Below, one piece after another: positions 9,218 to 17,534 of a DNA stretch of 62,451 nt; positions within the stretch are counted from its first letter, which is position 1, and every line of letters begins with the position of its first letter. The position numbers were made by a program, and so were the translations under genes. Under the pieces are notes generated by a model. It did no database searches and had not been told where the DNA came from. It saw nothing but the letters and a program-made list of their open reading frames with translations. This stretch comes from Planctomycetota bacterium (lineage in GTDB: Bacteria; Planctomycetota; SZUA-567), in NCBI GenBank assembly GCA_031261425.1, contig JAISJR010000073.1, positions 1 to 62,451 on the forward strand. Direction: 5' to 3'.

Positions 9218-10495
9218 ATGACGACGGGTTTGCTGGCGCAACTGACGGCGCGGGGAATTGTCGAGCATTGTTCCGACGCGGCGGCGCTCGATAAATTGTT
9301 CGCCACGGAAACGGTGGCGTTTTACACCGGCTACGACCCGACGGCGTCGTCGCTACAAATCGGCAATCTGTTTGCGATTGTAACGATGCGCCGCTTGCAA
9401 CTCGCCGGTCATAAGCCCGTCGTCATCGTCGGCGGCGCGACCGGGATGATTGGCGACCCGTCCGGCAAAAGCGTCGAGCGCGTCTTGCTCTCCGCGGAAA
9501 CGGTCGAGAAAAACATCGCCGCGCAAAAAAAACAATTCCAAAAATTGCTCGATTTCGACGACCCCAAAAACGGCGCGCTCCTCCTTAATAATTACGATTG
9601 GCTCGGCAAATTTTCGTTCATTGATTTTTTGCGCGAGGTCGGCGCGCGCTTTCGCTTGGGCGAAATGCTCGCCAAAGAATCGGTCAAACGGCGGTTGGAA
9701 TCGCCGGTCGGTTTAAGTTTCACCGAATTTTGTTATCAGTTGTTGCAGTCGTATGACTTCTGTCATTTACGGCGCGAATACGGCGTGAAGTTGCAGGTCG
9801 GCGGCGCCGACCAGTGGGGCAATATCGCGGCGGGCATCGACTACACGCGCAAGTCCGGCGCGGAGGTCTTCGGGTTGGTCGTGCCGCTCGTTACCGACGC
9901 CAACGGGAAAAAATTCGGCAAAAGCGAAGGCGGCACGATTTATCTGGACCCGAACGTAACCTCGCCGTATCAGATGTATCAATTCTTGCTGAACGCCGAA
10001 GACGCGATGGTGGTCAAATACTTAAATTATTTCACGTTTTTGCCGGACGCGGAGGTGGCGGAATTGGCGCGGGTTACGCAAACCGCGCCGGAAAAACGCG
10101 CCGCGCAAAAAGCGCTGGCGGGCGAAGTGGTAAGAATGGTTCACGGCGCGGAGGGACTTTCCGCCGCCGAAAACGCGACGAAAATTTTCTTCGGCGCGAA
10201 AATTGAAAATCTCTCGGACGCGCAATTGAACGGGATTTTCGCCGACGTGCCGGCGGTGGCGTTGCCGCGCCGCGATTTGGACGCGGGCATTAAATTGGTT
10301 GACTTGTTGGCGCAAACGCCGTTGTTCGCCAGCAAAGGCGAGGCGCGCCGGTCGTTGCAACAAAACGGCGTTACGCTGAACAACGAAAAAATCGCCGATG
10401 CCGATAAAACGATAACCGCCGCCGACCTCGCGAGCGAAACTTTGTTAGTGTTGCGCAAAGGCAAAAAAAGTTATTGTTTGGCGCGGTTTCAATAG
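9218..10495 (+). CDS. tyrS: Tyrosyl-tRNA synthetase
   Basis: A 425-residue class I aminoacyl-tRNA synthetase that charges tRNA-Tyr in the cytosol. It aligns through its length with the bacterial TyrS pattern: FYTGYDPTASSL, GGATGMIGDPSGK, GGADQWGNI, the KMSKS loop as KFGKSEGG, and a C-terminal S4 RNA-binding domain ending KGKKSYCLARFQ. The HIGH signature is changed to QIGN (residues 47-50), losing both histidines, the first of which normally contacts ATP. The start at 9218 follows GGGGAG; the frame is open upstream only through a repeat. Identity is very secure; the effect of the altered signature is not known from sequence. Confidence 0.96.
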   Translation: MTTGLLAQLTARGIVEHCSDAAALDKLFATETVAFYTGYDPTASSLQIGNLFAIVTMRRLQLAGHKPVVIVGGATGMIGDPSGKSVERVLLSAETVEKNIAAQKKQFQKLLDFDDPKNGALLLNNYDWLGKFSFIDFLREVGARFRLGEMLAKESVKRRLESPVGLSFTEFCYQLLQSYDFCHLRREYGVKLQVGGADQWGNIAAGIDYTRKSGAEVFGLVVPLVTDANGKKFGKSEGGTIYLDPNVTSPYQMYQFLLNAEDAMVVKYLNYFTFLPDAEVAELARVTQTAPEKRAAQKALAGEVVRMVHGAEGLSAAENATKIFFGAKIENLSDAQLNGIFADVPAVALPRRDLDAGIKLVDLLAQTPLFASKGEARRSLQQNGVTLNNEKIADADKTITAADLASETLLVLRKGKKSYCLARFQ

Positions 10496-10497
10496 GA

Positions 10498-10643
10498 GTG
10501 AGCAGTGGGCAGTGGACAGTAGTGGAGTTTTATTTTCAACTCCGCAAACGCCCACTGCCCACTGCCCACTGCCCACTGCTCACTGCCCACTGCTCACTGC
10601 CCACTGCTCACTGCCCACTGCTCACTGCTCACTGTCCACTTTT
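10498..10643. repeat. Opposed CCCACTG/CAGTGGG heptamer arrays
   Basis: The clearest array in the window. Left arm: GTGAGCA, GTGGGCA, GTGGACA. A core with GTGGAGTTTTATTTTCAACT then leads to about twelve units of CCCACTG/CTCACTG in perfect 7-bp register. It occupies the gap between tyrS and the GT87-like gene. Confidence 0.9.
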
Positions 10644-10649
10644 TTAGCG

Positions 10650-10675
10650 TTCCCTCTCGCCGCAAAGGAATCCCC
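10650..10675 (+). repeat. Direct repeat of leader, copy 1
   Basis: A 26-base sequence identical to 12254-12279. It carries the ribosome-binding site (GCAAAGGAATCCCC) of the GT87-like gene. Confidence 0.85.
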
Positions 10676-10677
10676 AA

Positions 10678-11202
10678 ATGACGAAACTTCGCTTACGAAA
10701 AATCATCGCGCAACCGCGATATATTTTTTCGATTTTTGTGTTGCTGGCGCTGATTGCGAGCGCCCAGCCGCTAATTTCCGCCGCGTTATCCCCGGCATCG
10801 GCGCAAACGGAAAAAATGAAAAAATATAATAATTACACCATCTTCAAATCGTCTTTTTATCATCTTATCGACGGTAAAGATTTATACGTCGGTCATCCGC
10901 AGGAGCATCACGACCTGTATAAATATACTCCGACTTTTGCGGCGTTTTTCAGTTTGCTCGCGATAATGCCGGATTGGTTGGGACTCAATTTATGGGTTTT
11001 GTCGAACGCGCTAATGCTGTTCGCCGCGATTTATTATCTGCCGATGGTGCCGGATAAAGCGAACTTTGCGGGGGGGGGGCGTAAATTATCAGAAAGGTCT
11101 GCTGGCGACAATTTGTCTTGTCGATTTAATGACCTCACTGCAAAACCAACAATCAAACGCGCTGATGGCGGGATTGATTATTTTGGCGGCGGGGTTGCTT
11201 GA
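10678..11202 (+). CDS. GT87-like membrane glycosyltransferase, 5' part of a frameshifted gene
   Basis: The first reading frame of a gene split at a G10 tract (11070-11079). The meaningful residues are 1 to about 131: one N-terminal membrane helix, a loop with DGKDLYVGHPQEHHDLYKYTP, then helices with LLAIMPDWLGLNLWVLSNAL. This is the pattern of GT87/DUF2029 polyprenyl-phosphate-mannose-type transferases, where the acidic first loop carries the catalytic site. After the G tract this frame continues as nonsense to 11202. Deleting one G (or adding two) would join it to the frame that ends at 12034. Start is the ATG at 10678, AAGGAATCCCC upstream. Confidence 0.72.
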   Translation: MTKLRLRKIIAQPRYIFSIFVLLALIASAQPLISAALSPASAQTEKMKKYNNYTIFKSSFYHLIDGKDLYVGHPQEHHDLYKYTPTFAAFFSLLAIMPDWLGLNLWVLSNALMLFAAIYYLPMVPDKANFAGGGRKLSERSAGDNLSCRFNDLTAKPTIKRADGGIDYFGGGVA

Positions 11203-12034
11203 GCGAAATAAATATCTCGGCGCGACGCTTTGTCTCGTCGCTTCGGTTTATGTCAAACTTTTCGGCGTGGTCGGCTTCGCGCTGTTTTTGCTATATCCGC
11301 GCCGGAAAAAATTGGCGCTTTATACTTTATTTTGGGCGGCGGCGCTCGGCGCCGCGCCGCTGATTTTTGTCAGTCCGGCGCAATACGGGGACTTGCTCGT
11401 CAGTTATTGGAATATGCTGGCGCAAGACCACGCGGTTTCCGCCGGCGTTTCCATAATGGGTGTTTTGAATCCGTGGCTTGGCGGGGAAATCGACAAAAAT
11501 TTTACGGTGTTGATTGGCGCGATAATTTTTATGTTGCCGTTTTGCCGGCGCCAAAGTTTTGCCGACCTTCGATTCCGAATGTTGTTATTAAGTTCGGTTT
11601 TGCTTTGGGTGATTATTTTTAACCATCGTTCCGAATCGCCGACGATGATTATTGCGGTCGCCGGCGCCGCGATTTGGTTTATGGCAAGCGCGAAAAATCT
11701 AATTGACCGCGTTTTATTAGTCGCCGTCTTGTCGATTACCTCGCTTGCCGTGGTCGGCGTCGGTTTATGGTATGGGTGCGGCGAAAAAAGAAAAATCTAT
11801 CCGGGACTGTTTGTCGCCTTGGCGGTAATCGTCGCGTTAGTCGCGCCGGATATTTTCCCGCCGTCGTTTCGCCGGCAATACATTACGCCTTACGCGATAA
11901 AAGCGGTGCCGTGTATTTTGATTTGGCTAAAACTTACGTGCGATTTGCTCGCCGGCAAATTCTCCGGCGCCGGCGAAATAAAAGAGCCGCTGATGTTACG
12001 CGGTCAACAAAAAGAAGCGAATTTTTACGAGTAA
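11066..12034 (+). CDS. GT87-like membrane glycosyltransferase, 3' part
   Basis: The second frame of the split gene. It opens at a TTG inside the upstream frame, but the real join is at the G10 tract. It continues the membrane glycosyltransferase with KGLLATICLVDLMTS, QQSNALMAGLIILAAGLLER and KYLGATLCLVASVYVKLFG, a run of about seven further membrane helices, and a charged tail. The QSN...LLLA...ER pattern is typical of GT87. Joined at G9 or G12 the product would have about 450 residues, normal for the family. Either a phase-variable gene in the off state, a real pseudogene, or a homopolymer sequencing error. No partner gene hints at the acceptor. Confidence 0.72.
   Translation: MRGGGVNYQKGLLATICLVDLMTSLQNQQSNALMAGLIILAAGLLERNKYLGATLCLVASVYVKLFGVVGFALFLLYPRRKKLALYTLFWAAALGAAPLIFVSPAQYGDLLVSYWNMLAQDHAVSAGVSIMGVLNPWLGGEIDKNFTVLIGAIIFMLPFCRRQSFADLRFRMLLLSSVLLWVIIFNHRSESPTMIIAVAGAAIWFMASAKNLIDRVLLVAVLSITSLAVVGVGLWYGCGEKRKIYPGLFVALAVIVALVAPDIFPPSFRRQYITPYAIKAVPCILIWLKLTCDLLAGKFSGAGEIKEPLMLRGQQKEANFYE
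11070..11079 (+). repeat. Poly-G tract (G10) at frameshift
   Basis: Ten consecutive G at the junction of the two GT87 frames. Lengths of 9 or 12 would restore one open frame. Confidence 0.9.
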
Positions 12035-12039
12035 AAGAG

Positions 12040-12222
12040 AGAGATTTTTGTCCACGAATTACACTAATTACACGAATTACCGAGCCGGAAAACGGACAAA
12101 AAATTTGGAAAGCACACTAACCTTCGCTTCGCTCGGTTTCGTGTTAATTCGTTAAATTCGTGAAAATTCGTGTTAAGTTCTTTTCGTGTTTATTCGTGGC
12201 TTCTCTTTTTTTGCGTGTAACG
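12040..12222. repeat. AATTCGTG/CACGAATT-type arrays
   Basis: Opposed degenerate repeats of CACGAATTA and TAATTCGTG units (period 8-9) fill the gap before the E2 gene. The same units recur near 13.4, 22.7, 32.1 and 35.0 kb. Confidence 0.7.
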
Positions 12223-12253
12223 TGAGTTTGTAATTTTTAATTTATTTCAGAAT

Positions 12254-12279
12254 TTCCCTCTCGCCGCAAAGGAATCCCC
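12254..12279 (+). repeat. Direct repeat of leader, copy 2
   Basis: Identical to 10650-10675 over 26 bases; here it supplies the ribosome-binding site for the E2 gene. Confidence 0.85.
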
Positions 12280-13341
12280 GTGCTATTAGAAATTCGCTTG
12301 CCGCAAATGGCGAAACGGATGACCGGCGCCGTTTTTGCGCAGTGGCTCGTTACGTCGGGCGATGTCATCCGCAAGGGTCAGCCGATTTGCGACGTAACCA
12401 TCGACAAAGTTACGCTCGAAATCGACAGCGAAATCGACGGCGTGGTGGCGCATCAAATCGCCGCCGCCGGTCAATTGGTGCCGGTGCACGGCGTCTTGGC
12501 GCTCGCGACGACGACGGCGGACGAAAAAATTTCCCGCGAGCAACTCCTCGTCTATCCCGGCTTCGCGCCGGCGCCGCCGTTGCAAGCCGATTGCGCGATT
12601 ACGCCGGGTTTAGGCGATTATTGGGTGCCGAGCAACGCGATGCGCACGATTATCGCGCAACGGATGACCGTCGCGCGCACCGACATTCCGCATTTTTACG
12701 TAACCACGTCCGTCGATATGACCAACGCGATGCAACTGCGCCAACGGCTCAAAAAAGAAGCCCGCCAACGCATCGCCTACAACGAAATGCTCATCAAGGC
12801 GTCCGGCGTGGCGTTGCGGCGCTACCCGGAAGTCGCGTCGCTCTACACCACGCAGGGCTTCGTGCGGCGCAATCATATGAACGTCGGCTTCGCGGTGGCG
12901 ATTGAGCCGGACGGCTTGGTCGTGCCGGTGGTCGCGGAAGTCGATAAAAAATCGCTGAAAGAGGTCTCGGACGCCGCCAAAGAATTGGCGCGGCGCGCGC
13001 GCAATAAACGGCTGACGCCGGACGAATACGGTTTCGGCGTGTTCACCGTGAGTAATTTGAGTTCCTACGACGTTGACCAGTTCACGGCGATTATCAATCC
13101 GGTGAACGCGGCGATTTTGGCGGTGGGCAAAGTCGCCGAGACGCCGGTGGTCAAACACCACGAAATTTGCATTCGCCCGCTGATGAAAATCACGCTGTCG
13201 AGCGACCACCGCGTTATCGACGGCGTGCTGGCGGCGAAGTTCAACGCCTACATTAAATATCTGCTGGAAAATCCCGAAACGCTGATTGAGCCGTCGGGCG
13301 ACCACACGGCGCCGCCGCCGGCGACGGAAGAGGAAGCGTAG
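12280..13341 (+). CDS. 2-oxo acid dehydrogenase E2 acyltransferase
   Basis: A 353-residue lipoyl-dependent acyltransferase that passes an acyl group from lipoyl-lysine to CoA. Residues 1-78 are a lipoyl domain with Lys43 in TIDKVTLE as attachment site. Residues about 115-335 are the catalytic chloramphenicol-acetyltransferase-like domain with His310 and Asp314 in SSDHRVIDG. The linker between them is only about 40 residues and shows no peripheral-subunit-binding domain, which normally docks E1/E3. No E1 or E3 gene is adjacent, so the substrate (pyruvate, branched-chain or acetoin) is open. Start is GTG at 12280 with AAGGAATCCCC upstream. Confidence 0.9.
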   Translation: MLLEIRLPQMAKRMTGAVFAQWLVTSGDVIRKGQPICDVTIDKVTLEIDSEIDGVVAHQIAAAGQLVPVHGVLALATTTADEKISREQLLVYPGFAPAPPLQADCAITPGLGDYWVPSNAMRTIIAQRMTVARTDIPHFYVTTSVDMTNAMQLRQRLKKEARQRIAYNEMLIKASGVALRRYPEVASLYTTQGFVRRNHMNVGFAVAIEPDGLVVPVVAEVDKKSLKEVSDAAKELARRARNKRLTPDEYGFGVFTVSNLSSYDVDQFTAIINPVNAAILAVGKVAETPVVKHHEICIRPLMKITLSSDHRVIDGVLAAKFNAYIKYLLENPETLIEPSGDHTAPPPATEEEA

Positions 13342-13344
13342 TTT

Positions 13345-13545
13345 ATTCAATTACGAATTAAAAATTACGAATTACGAACTCACGTTACGCGCAAGAAAAA
13401 AAGAAGCCACGAATGAACACGAAAAGAACTTAACCCGAATTTTCACTCGGTTTCGTGTTAATTCGTGTAATTCGTGGACAAGAGTTCTTTCTTTTTTATT
13501 CATAAAAATTCACGTCTTTTTTGTTGACCGCGTAACATCAGTTAT
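13345..13545. repeat. AATTACG and AATTCGTG-type arrays
   Basis: A run of AATTACGAATTAAAAATTAC units after the E2 stop, then CACGAATGAACACGAA and TTCGTGTTAATTCGTGTAAT arms. No gene. Confidence 0.7.
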
Positions 13546-13605
13546 GAATTGATATTTTCGGAAACCGCAAAATTTCGGTTGCGTCCAAACTTTTATTGGC
13601 GCTTG

Positions 13606-13651
13606 CTTTATTCAATTGCCACGCCTTTTAAGGCGTGGCAATTGAATGGAG
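13606..13651. repeat. Family A palindrome, minimal form (A2)
   Basis: Only the two terminal repeats, TTCAATTGCCACGCC and GGCGTGGCAATTGAA, joined by a TTTTAA loop. Probably an internal deletion product. Confidence 0.85.
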
Positions 13652-13766
13652 TATCGCCCGCCAAGCCGACGAATCCAACCAATACGCTATTCATCGCGCC
13701 CTACTTGGGGGGTGGGGCTAAACTTGGCGCGCTTTCGTAAATCCGCCCATTTCAGGGTTTGACTTC

Positions 13767-13807
13767 AAAACACGATTGCGAGCGCGACGCATCGCCGGTT
13801 CCTCCGT
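13767..13807 (-). pseudogene. Fragment of prepilin gene start
   Basis: Matches 167-207 with two mismatches over 41 bases: the GGAGG site, ATG and first seven codons (MRRARNR) of the prepilin at the window start. The frame then runs into unrelated sequence and stops within about 25 codons. Confidence 0.7.
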
Positions 13808-13950
13808 CAAAATAAACAGTTTGGAATGAGGTAACACCTTCTCTTTACGCCAATCCGCCAACCGCGCCGAAGGCGCGACCGGCGGAAGTTATCAAAATAT
13901 CGCGCTTCGCGCGTCTTAAAACTCCACGCTCAAAATCTCTGTTTTTACTT

Positions 13951-16401
13951 TTACGCTTTGTCTAACGGCGTGAAAACATATTGGTCGAGCCGGAGTTTTT
14001 CATCGGCGGCGACCACGATTTTCCGCTGGAATTCGGTTTCCAACTCGAGCAATTTTTGGCGCAGTTCGTTGGCAATCGTCAGCGCCGCGCGCGGGTGGAA
14101 GGTTACGCGCACGTCCGCCCCTTTGCCGAGTTCGGCGCGGAGTTTGCGGACAAATTCGGCGCCGAGCGATTCCGGCTTGCGGCATTTGCCCGACCCGCCG
14201 CAATACGGGCAACTTTGATAATGCGCCAAATGCAAACTCTGCCGCAAGCGTTGGCGCGTCATTTCCATAATGCCCAAGCGCGAAATCGGCAAAATGGTAA
14301 TCCGCGCGCGGTCGCTTTTGGTCGCCGCCCGCATCGCGTCCTCGACTTCGCGCTGGTCGGCGGCGTGTTCCATATCGATAAAATCAATCATCACCAAGCC
14401 GCCCATATCGCGCAAACGCAACTGCCGCGCAATCGCCGCCGCCGCTTCGAGATTGGTTTTCTTAATCATTTCGCGCGACGATTCCGCTTTCAGCATTTTG
14501 CCGGTGTTGACGTCAATCGCCACCAACGCCTCGGTTTGCTGAATCAAAATCTCGCCGCCGCTCGGCAGTTTGACCGCCTCGTCAAACAATTTTTCAATAT
14601 CGTCTTCGACCTTATACGCCGCGAGCAACGGCTCGCGCTTGTCGTAAAGCCGCGTCCGCTGATAAAAATCCGGCATCATTCGTTTGATGAACGCCACCGC
14701 TTTCGCGTATTCCTCGCGCCGGTCGATAAACAACTCGTCGAGCGAATCGTTGCAATAGTCGCGAATGGCGCGAATCGTCAGTTCGTTTTCGTGATACAAC
14801 AACTCCGGCGACTTCGCCTTACGCGTCCGCTCGCAAATTTCCTGCCAGAGTTCCGTCAGCGCGTTTAAGTCCAACTGCAACTCTTCCGCGCCGTGTCCCA
14901 AGCCCGCCGTGCGAATAATGAACCCCATATCTTTCGGCGGCGACAGTTTCGCGAGTTCGCGCCGCAATTCGCGCCGCTGATTTTCGTTGGTGATTTTTTT
15001 GCTCACGCCGCGCGTGTGGCTCGCCGGCATCAACACGAGATAGCGCCCCGGCAACGAGATGTAAGTCGTAACGCTCGGTCCCTTCGTCGGCAACGCCTCG
15101 CGCGTGATTTGCACCAACAATTCCTGCCCGTCGGCGAGCATATCGTTGATTTTCATAAACTGCGGATTCGTCGGCGCTTTTTTGCGGCGGCGCGTCAAAA
15201 TATCCTCATAGCCGCCGAACGGCGGAATCACGTCGTCAACGTGCAAAAAGGCGTGTTTTTCACTGCCGATGTCGATGAACGCCGCCTGCAAATTCGGTTG
15301 AATGTTGACGACGCGCCCCTTGAAAATGTTGCCGTGCACAAACTGCCCGCCGGCTCTCTCAATGTAAAGTTCTTCCAAACCGTTGTTGCCGATAATCGCC
15401 ACGCGCGCTTGCTCGGCGTCGATGACGTTGAGCAACATTTTCCGCCCCGTCGGCTGGCGCGGCTTTTTCGGCTCGGATTTTTTCTCGTGGTCTTTCGGCA
15501 ACGGCGGCGTTTCGGTAATCGCGTCGGCGGCGGCAATGTCGAGCGCTTCGCGATTCTCCGCAGACACGGGCGCGTTTGGCGCATTGGGCGCGGTTACCGC
15601 GGGTAATTTCTCATTATTCGCGGCGGGAGCGGTTATCGCCGCCGGCGCAACGCCTGTCGTCGGCGCGGGCGGCGGCACCGCAACCGTAATTTCTTCCGGC
15701 GCGGCGGACGGCAATCCGCCGACCGCCGTTTCCGCGCCGACCGGATTTTCCGGGACGCCGGCGGACGCCGCATAAGCCGCCCGCCAATTGCCGGGCGCGC
15801 GGCGCGCCTCGTCGTCGCCGGTATTTTTGCGCCCTTTCCACAACCAGCGGCGCGACGGCGAGGCGGCGTTGTTGACCGGCGGCGACGCGGTCGGCGTTGA
15901 GGTCATTGACGGCGGATTATTTGCCGGCGCCCCCTTTTCCGCCGTCGTAATTTTGACCGGCGAAGCGTTAGGCGAAATCGTCGGCGAGGAAATAACCGGC
16001 GCCGTTGGCGGCGGCGCGATTTTTGCCGCTGCCGGTCGGCGTCCGCGCCGGCGCGAATTGTTTTTACGCGGCGCATTTTGGGCGGGCGCGTTAGTAGGCG
16101 CGATTGTCGGCGTTGGCGGCGATGCCGGCGTTGGCGATGTCGGCGACGCGGCAATTCTCGGCGGAGTCGCCGGCATAATGGCGGACGGAGCGATTTTTAC
16201 ATTTTTTTTGCCGGCGGGGCGCGGCAACGCCCTCGTTGGCGGTTGCGGCGAATTTGCCGCCACGGGCGACGCGCTCGGCTTTTTTACGGCGTTTTTGCGG
16301 GGGGCGGGGGGGAGATGCAATTCTGGCGCAACATTTTTTTTCGCCGGTCGGCGCGCCGGTTTGGTCGGGGCGGGCGCGCCGGAAGTAATTTCGTCAGACA
16401 C
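13951..16401 (-). CDS. Ribonuclease E/G family endoribonuclease
   Basis: An 816-residue RNase E/G. The catalytic half (about residues 318-816) has the S1 RNA-binding domain (FKGRVVNIQPNLQAAFIDIG), the magnesium ligands Asp630 (AIDVNTGK) and Asp673 (VMIDFIDM) at the same spacing as in E. coli RNase E, and the zinc-link CPYCGGSGKC. It cleaves single-stranded A/U-rich RNA and matures rRNA and mRNA. The first 315 residues are Pro/Ala/Thr-rich and disordered, with basic patches (RPAKKN, NNSRRRGRRP), so the scaffold-like part is N-terminal, not C-terminal as in E. coli. Start is GTG at 16401 with AAGGAAA upstream. Confidence 0.93.
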   Translation of the reverse strand: MSDEITSGAPAPTKPARRPAKKNVAPELHLPPAPRKNAVKKPSASPVAANSPQPPTRALPRPAGKKNVKIAPSAIMPATPPRIAASPTSPTPASPPTPTIAPTNAPAQNAPRKNNSRRRGRRPAAAKIAPPPTAPVISSPTISPNASPVKITTAEKGAPANNPPSMTSTPTASPPVNNAASPSRRWLWKGRKNTGDDEARRAPGNWRAAYAASAGVPENPVGAETAVGGLPSAAPEEITVAVPPPAPTTGVAPAAITAPAANNEKLPAVTAPNAPNAPVSAENREALDIAAADAITETPPLPKDHEKKSEPKKPRQPTGRKMLLNVIDAEQARVAIIGNNGLEELYIERAGGQFVHGNIFKGRVVNIQPNLQAAFIDIGSEKHAFLHVDDVIPPFGGYEDILTRRRKKAPTNPQFMKINDMLADGQELLVQITREALPTKGPSVTTYISLPGRYLVLMPASHTRGVSKKITNENQRRELRRELAKLSPPKDMGFIIRTAGLGHGAEELQLDLNALTELWQEICERTRKAKSPELLYHENELTIRAIRDYCNDSLDELFIDRREEYAKAVAFIKRMMPDFYQRTRLYDKREPLLAAYKVEDDIEKLFDEAVKLPSGGEILIQQTEALVAIDVNTGKMLKAESSREMIKKTNLEAAAAIARQLRLRDMGGLVMIDFIDMEHAADQREVEDAMRAATKSDRARITILPISRLGIMEMTRQRLRQSLHLAHYQSCPYCGGSGKCRKPESLGAEFVRKLRAELGKGADVRVTFHPRAALTIANELRQKLLELETEFQRKIVVAADEKLRLDQYVFTPLDKA

Positions 16402-16428
16402 TTAAATTTTCCTTTTTTAGGGTTGTTC

Positions 16429-16599
16429 TTAAATTCCCCTCTACGGAGGGGTGGCATCGCGACGCTCTGTTTTTATGTCGCGATGACGGGGTGGTTTTTC
16501 ACGTTGCCCCAGATTCCGTAGCGCGAGAGTATAACCGGCAACCACCCCGTCAGGCGAGATGGAGCGTTTCGCCTGCCACCCCTCCATAGAGGGGAATTG
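16429..16599. repeat. Family C outer palindrome (C2)
   Basis: CCCCTCTACGGAGGGG left and CCCCTCCATAGAGGGG right, with GACGGGGTGGT and ACCACCCCGTC inside. It sits between RNase E/G and adk. Confidence 0.85.
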
Positions 16600-16622
16600 A
16601 AAGGAATGGTTATTAAATAGTC

Positions 16623-17276
16623 CTATTTCACCTTCGCCAGCGCCGCCAGCACTTCTTTTTTCACCGCGTCAATCGGCTGGGAGCCGTCCACGGCGAGGTA
16701 ATGAACGCCGGATTTTTTGCCGAGTTTTTGATAATAATCTTTCAGCACTTCGGTCATTTTGTGATACGTTTTCAGCCGCTCGCGGATAACGTCCTCGTGG
16801 TCGTCGGGGCGTTGGATTAAATCCTCGCCGGTAAAATCGTCTTTGCCGGCGACGCGCGGCGGATGGTGCTTGACGTGATACGTGCGCCCCGACGCCGGAT
16901 GGATAAACCGCCCCGACAGGCGTTGCACGATGTCGGCGTCCGGCACCGCCATTTCGATAACCGCGTCGATTTTAACGCCGGCTTTTTGCACGGCTTCGGC
17001 TTGGGCGAGCGTGCGCGGAAAACCGTCGAACAAGAAACCGTTGGCGCAGTCCGGCTCCGCGATGCGGGCGATAACGAGATTGACGATTAAATCGTCGCCG
17101 ACGAATTTACCGGCGTTGATGAGGGTCTGCGCTTGTTTGCCCAACTCCGAACCGGCGGCAATCGCGGCGCGCAACATATCGCCGGTGGAAATCTGCTTGA
17201 TTTTGAACTGTTCGGTGATGAAGTGGGCTTGCGTCCCTTTACCGGCGCCGGGCGGTCCGAGCAGAATGAGTTTCAT
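16623..17276 (-). CDS. adk: Adenylate kinase
   Basis: A 217-residue adenylate kinase that interconverts ATP + AMP and 2 ADP. P-loop GPPGAGKGT at residues 7-15, AMP-site [10 protein letters not shown], the [10 protein letters not shown] motif, and a long LID region with [15 protein letters not shown]. The LID lacks four zinc cysteines and is of the non-zinc type. The start at 17276 (MKLILLG) follows GGAAGGA; a start five codons upstream is less likely. Its gene is alone on the minus strand, downstream of a 250-base gap. Confidence 0.97.
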   Translation of the reverse strand: MKLILLGPPGAGKGTQAHFITEQFKIKQISTGDMLRAAIAAGSELGKQAQTLINAGKFVGDDLIVNLVIARIAEPDCANGFLFDGFPRTLAQAEAVQKAGVKIDAVIEMAVPDADIVQRLSGRFIHPASGRTYHVKHHPPRVAGKDDFTGEDLIQRPDDHEDVIRERLKTYHKMTEVLKDYYQKLGKKSGVHYLAVDGSQPIDAVKKEVLAALAKVK

Positions 17277-17424
17277 AAAGCGTCCTTCCAATAAATAAAA
17301 TCGAAAGCATCGTCGAACTGACGTGCGAGCGCGGCAGATTATACAAGCGCCGCGCGTCAGATAAAGACGGTAGCGCGGGCGATGCCGTCCGCGAAAAAAA
17401 ACGCCGGAATGTTGAAACGATTTC

Positions 17425-17505
17425 GCCGGCGGCGGTAAGTTATTAGCGAAGCGTGTCTTTGACCGTCAAACTCCACCGCTAAAAAATACCGACTACCAAC
17501 TCTAT
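17425..17505. repeat. Remnant of heptamer-element core
   Basis: AGCGAAGCGTGTCTTTGACC followed by GTCAAACTCCACCGCTAAAA and ACCAACTCT resembles the right half of the cores near 33.8 and 58.7 kb. The rest of the adk upstream gap (17277-17534) shows nothing else. Confidence 0.45.
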
Positions 17506-17534
17506 ATTTAATATTCTACCCGCAGGAGAAGACG

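Noticed and set aside
10498-10643. CRISPR array
   Set aside because: Units are 7 bp with no spacers and no cas genes are near; it is a tandem heptamer array.
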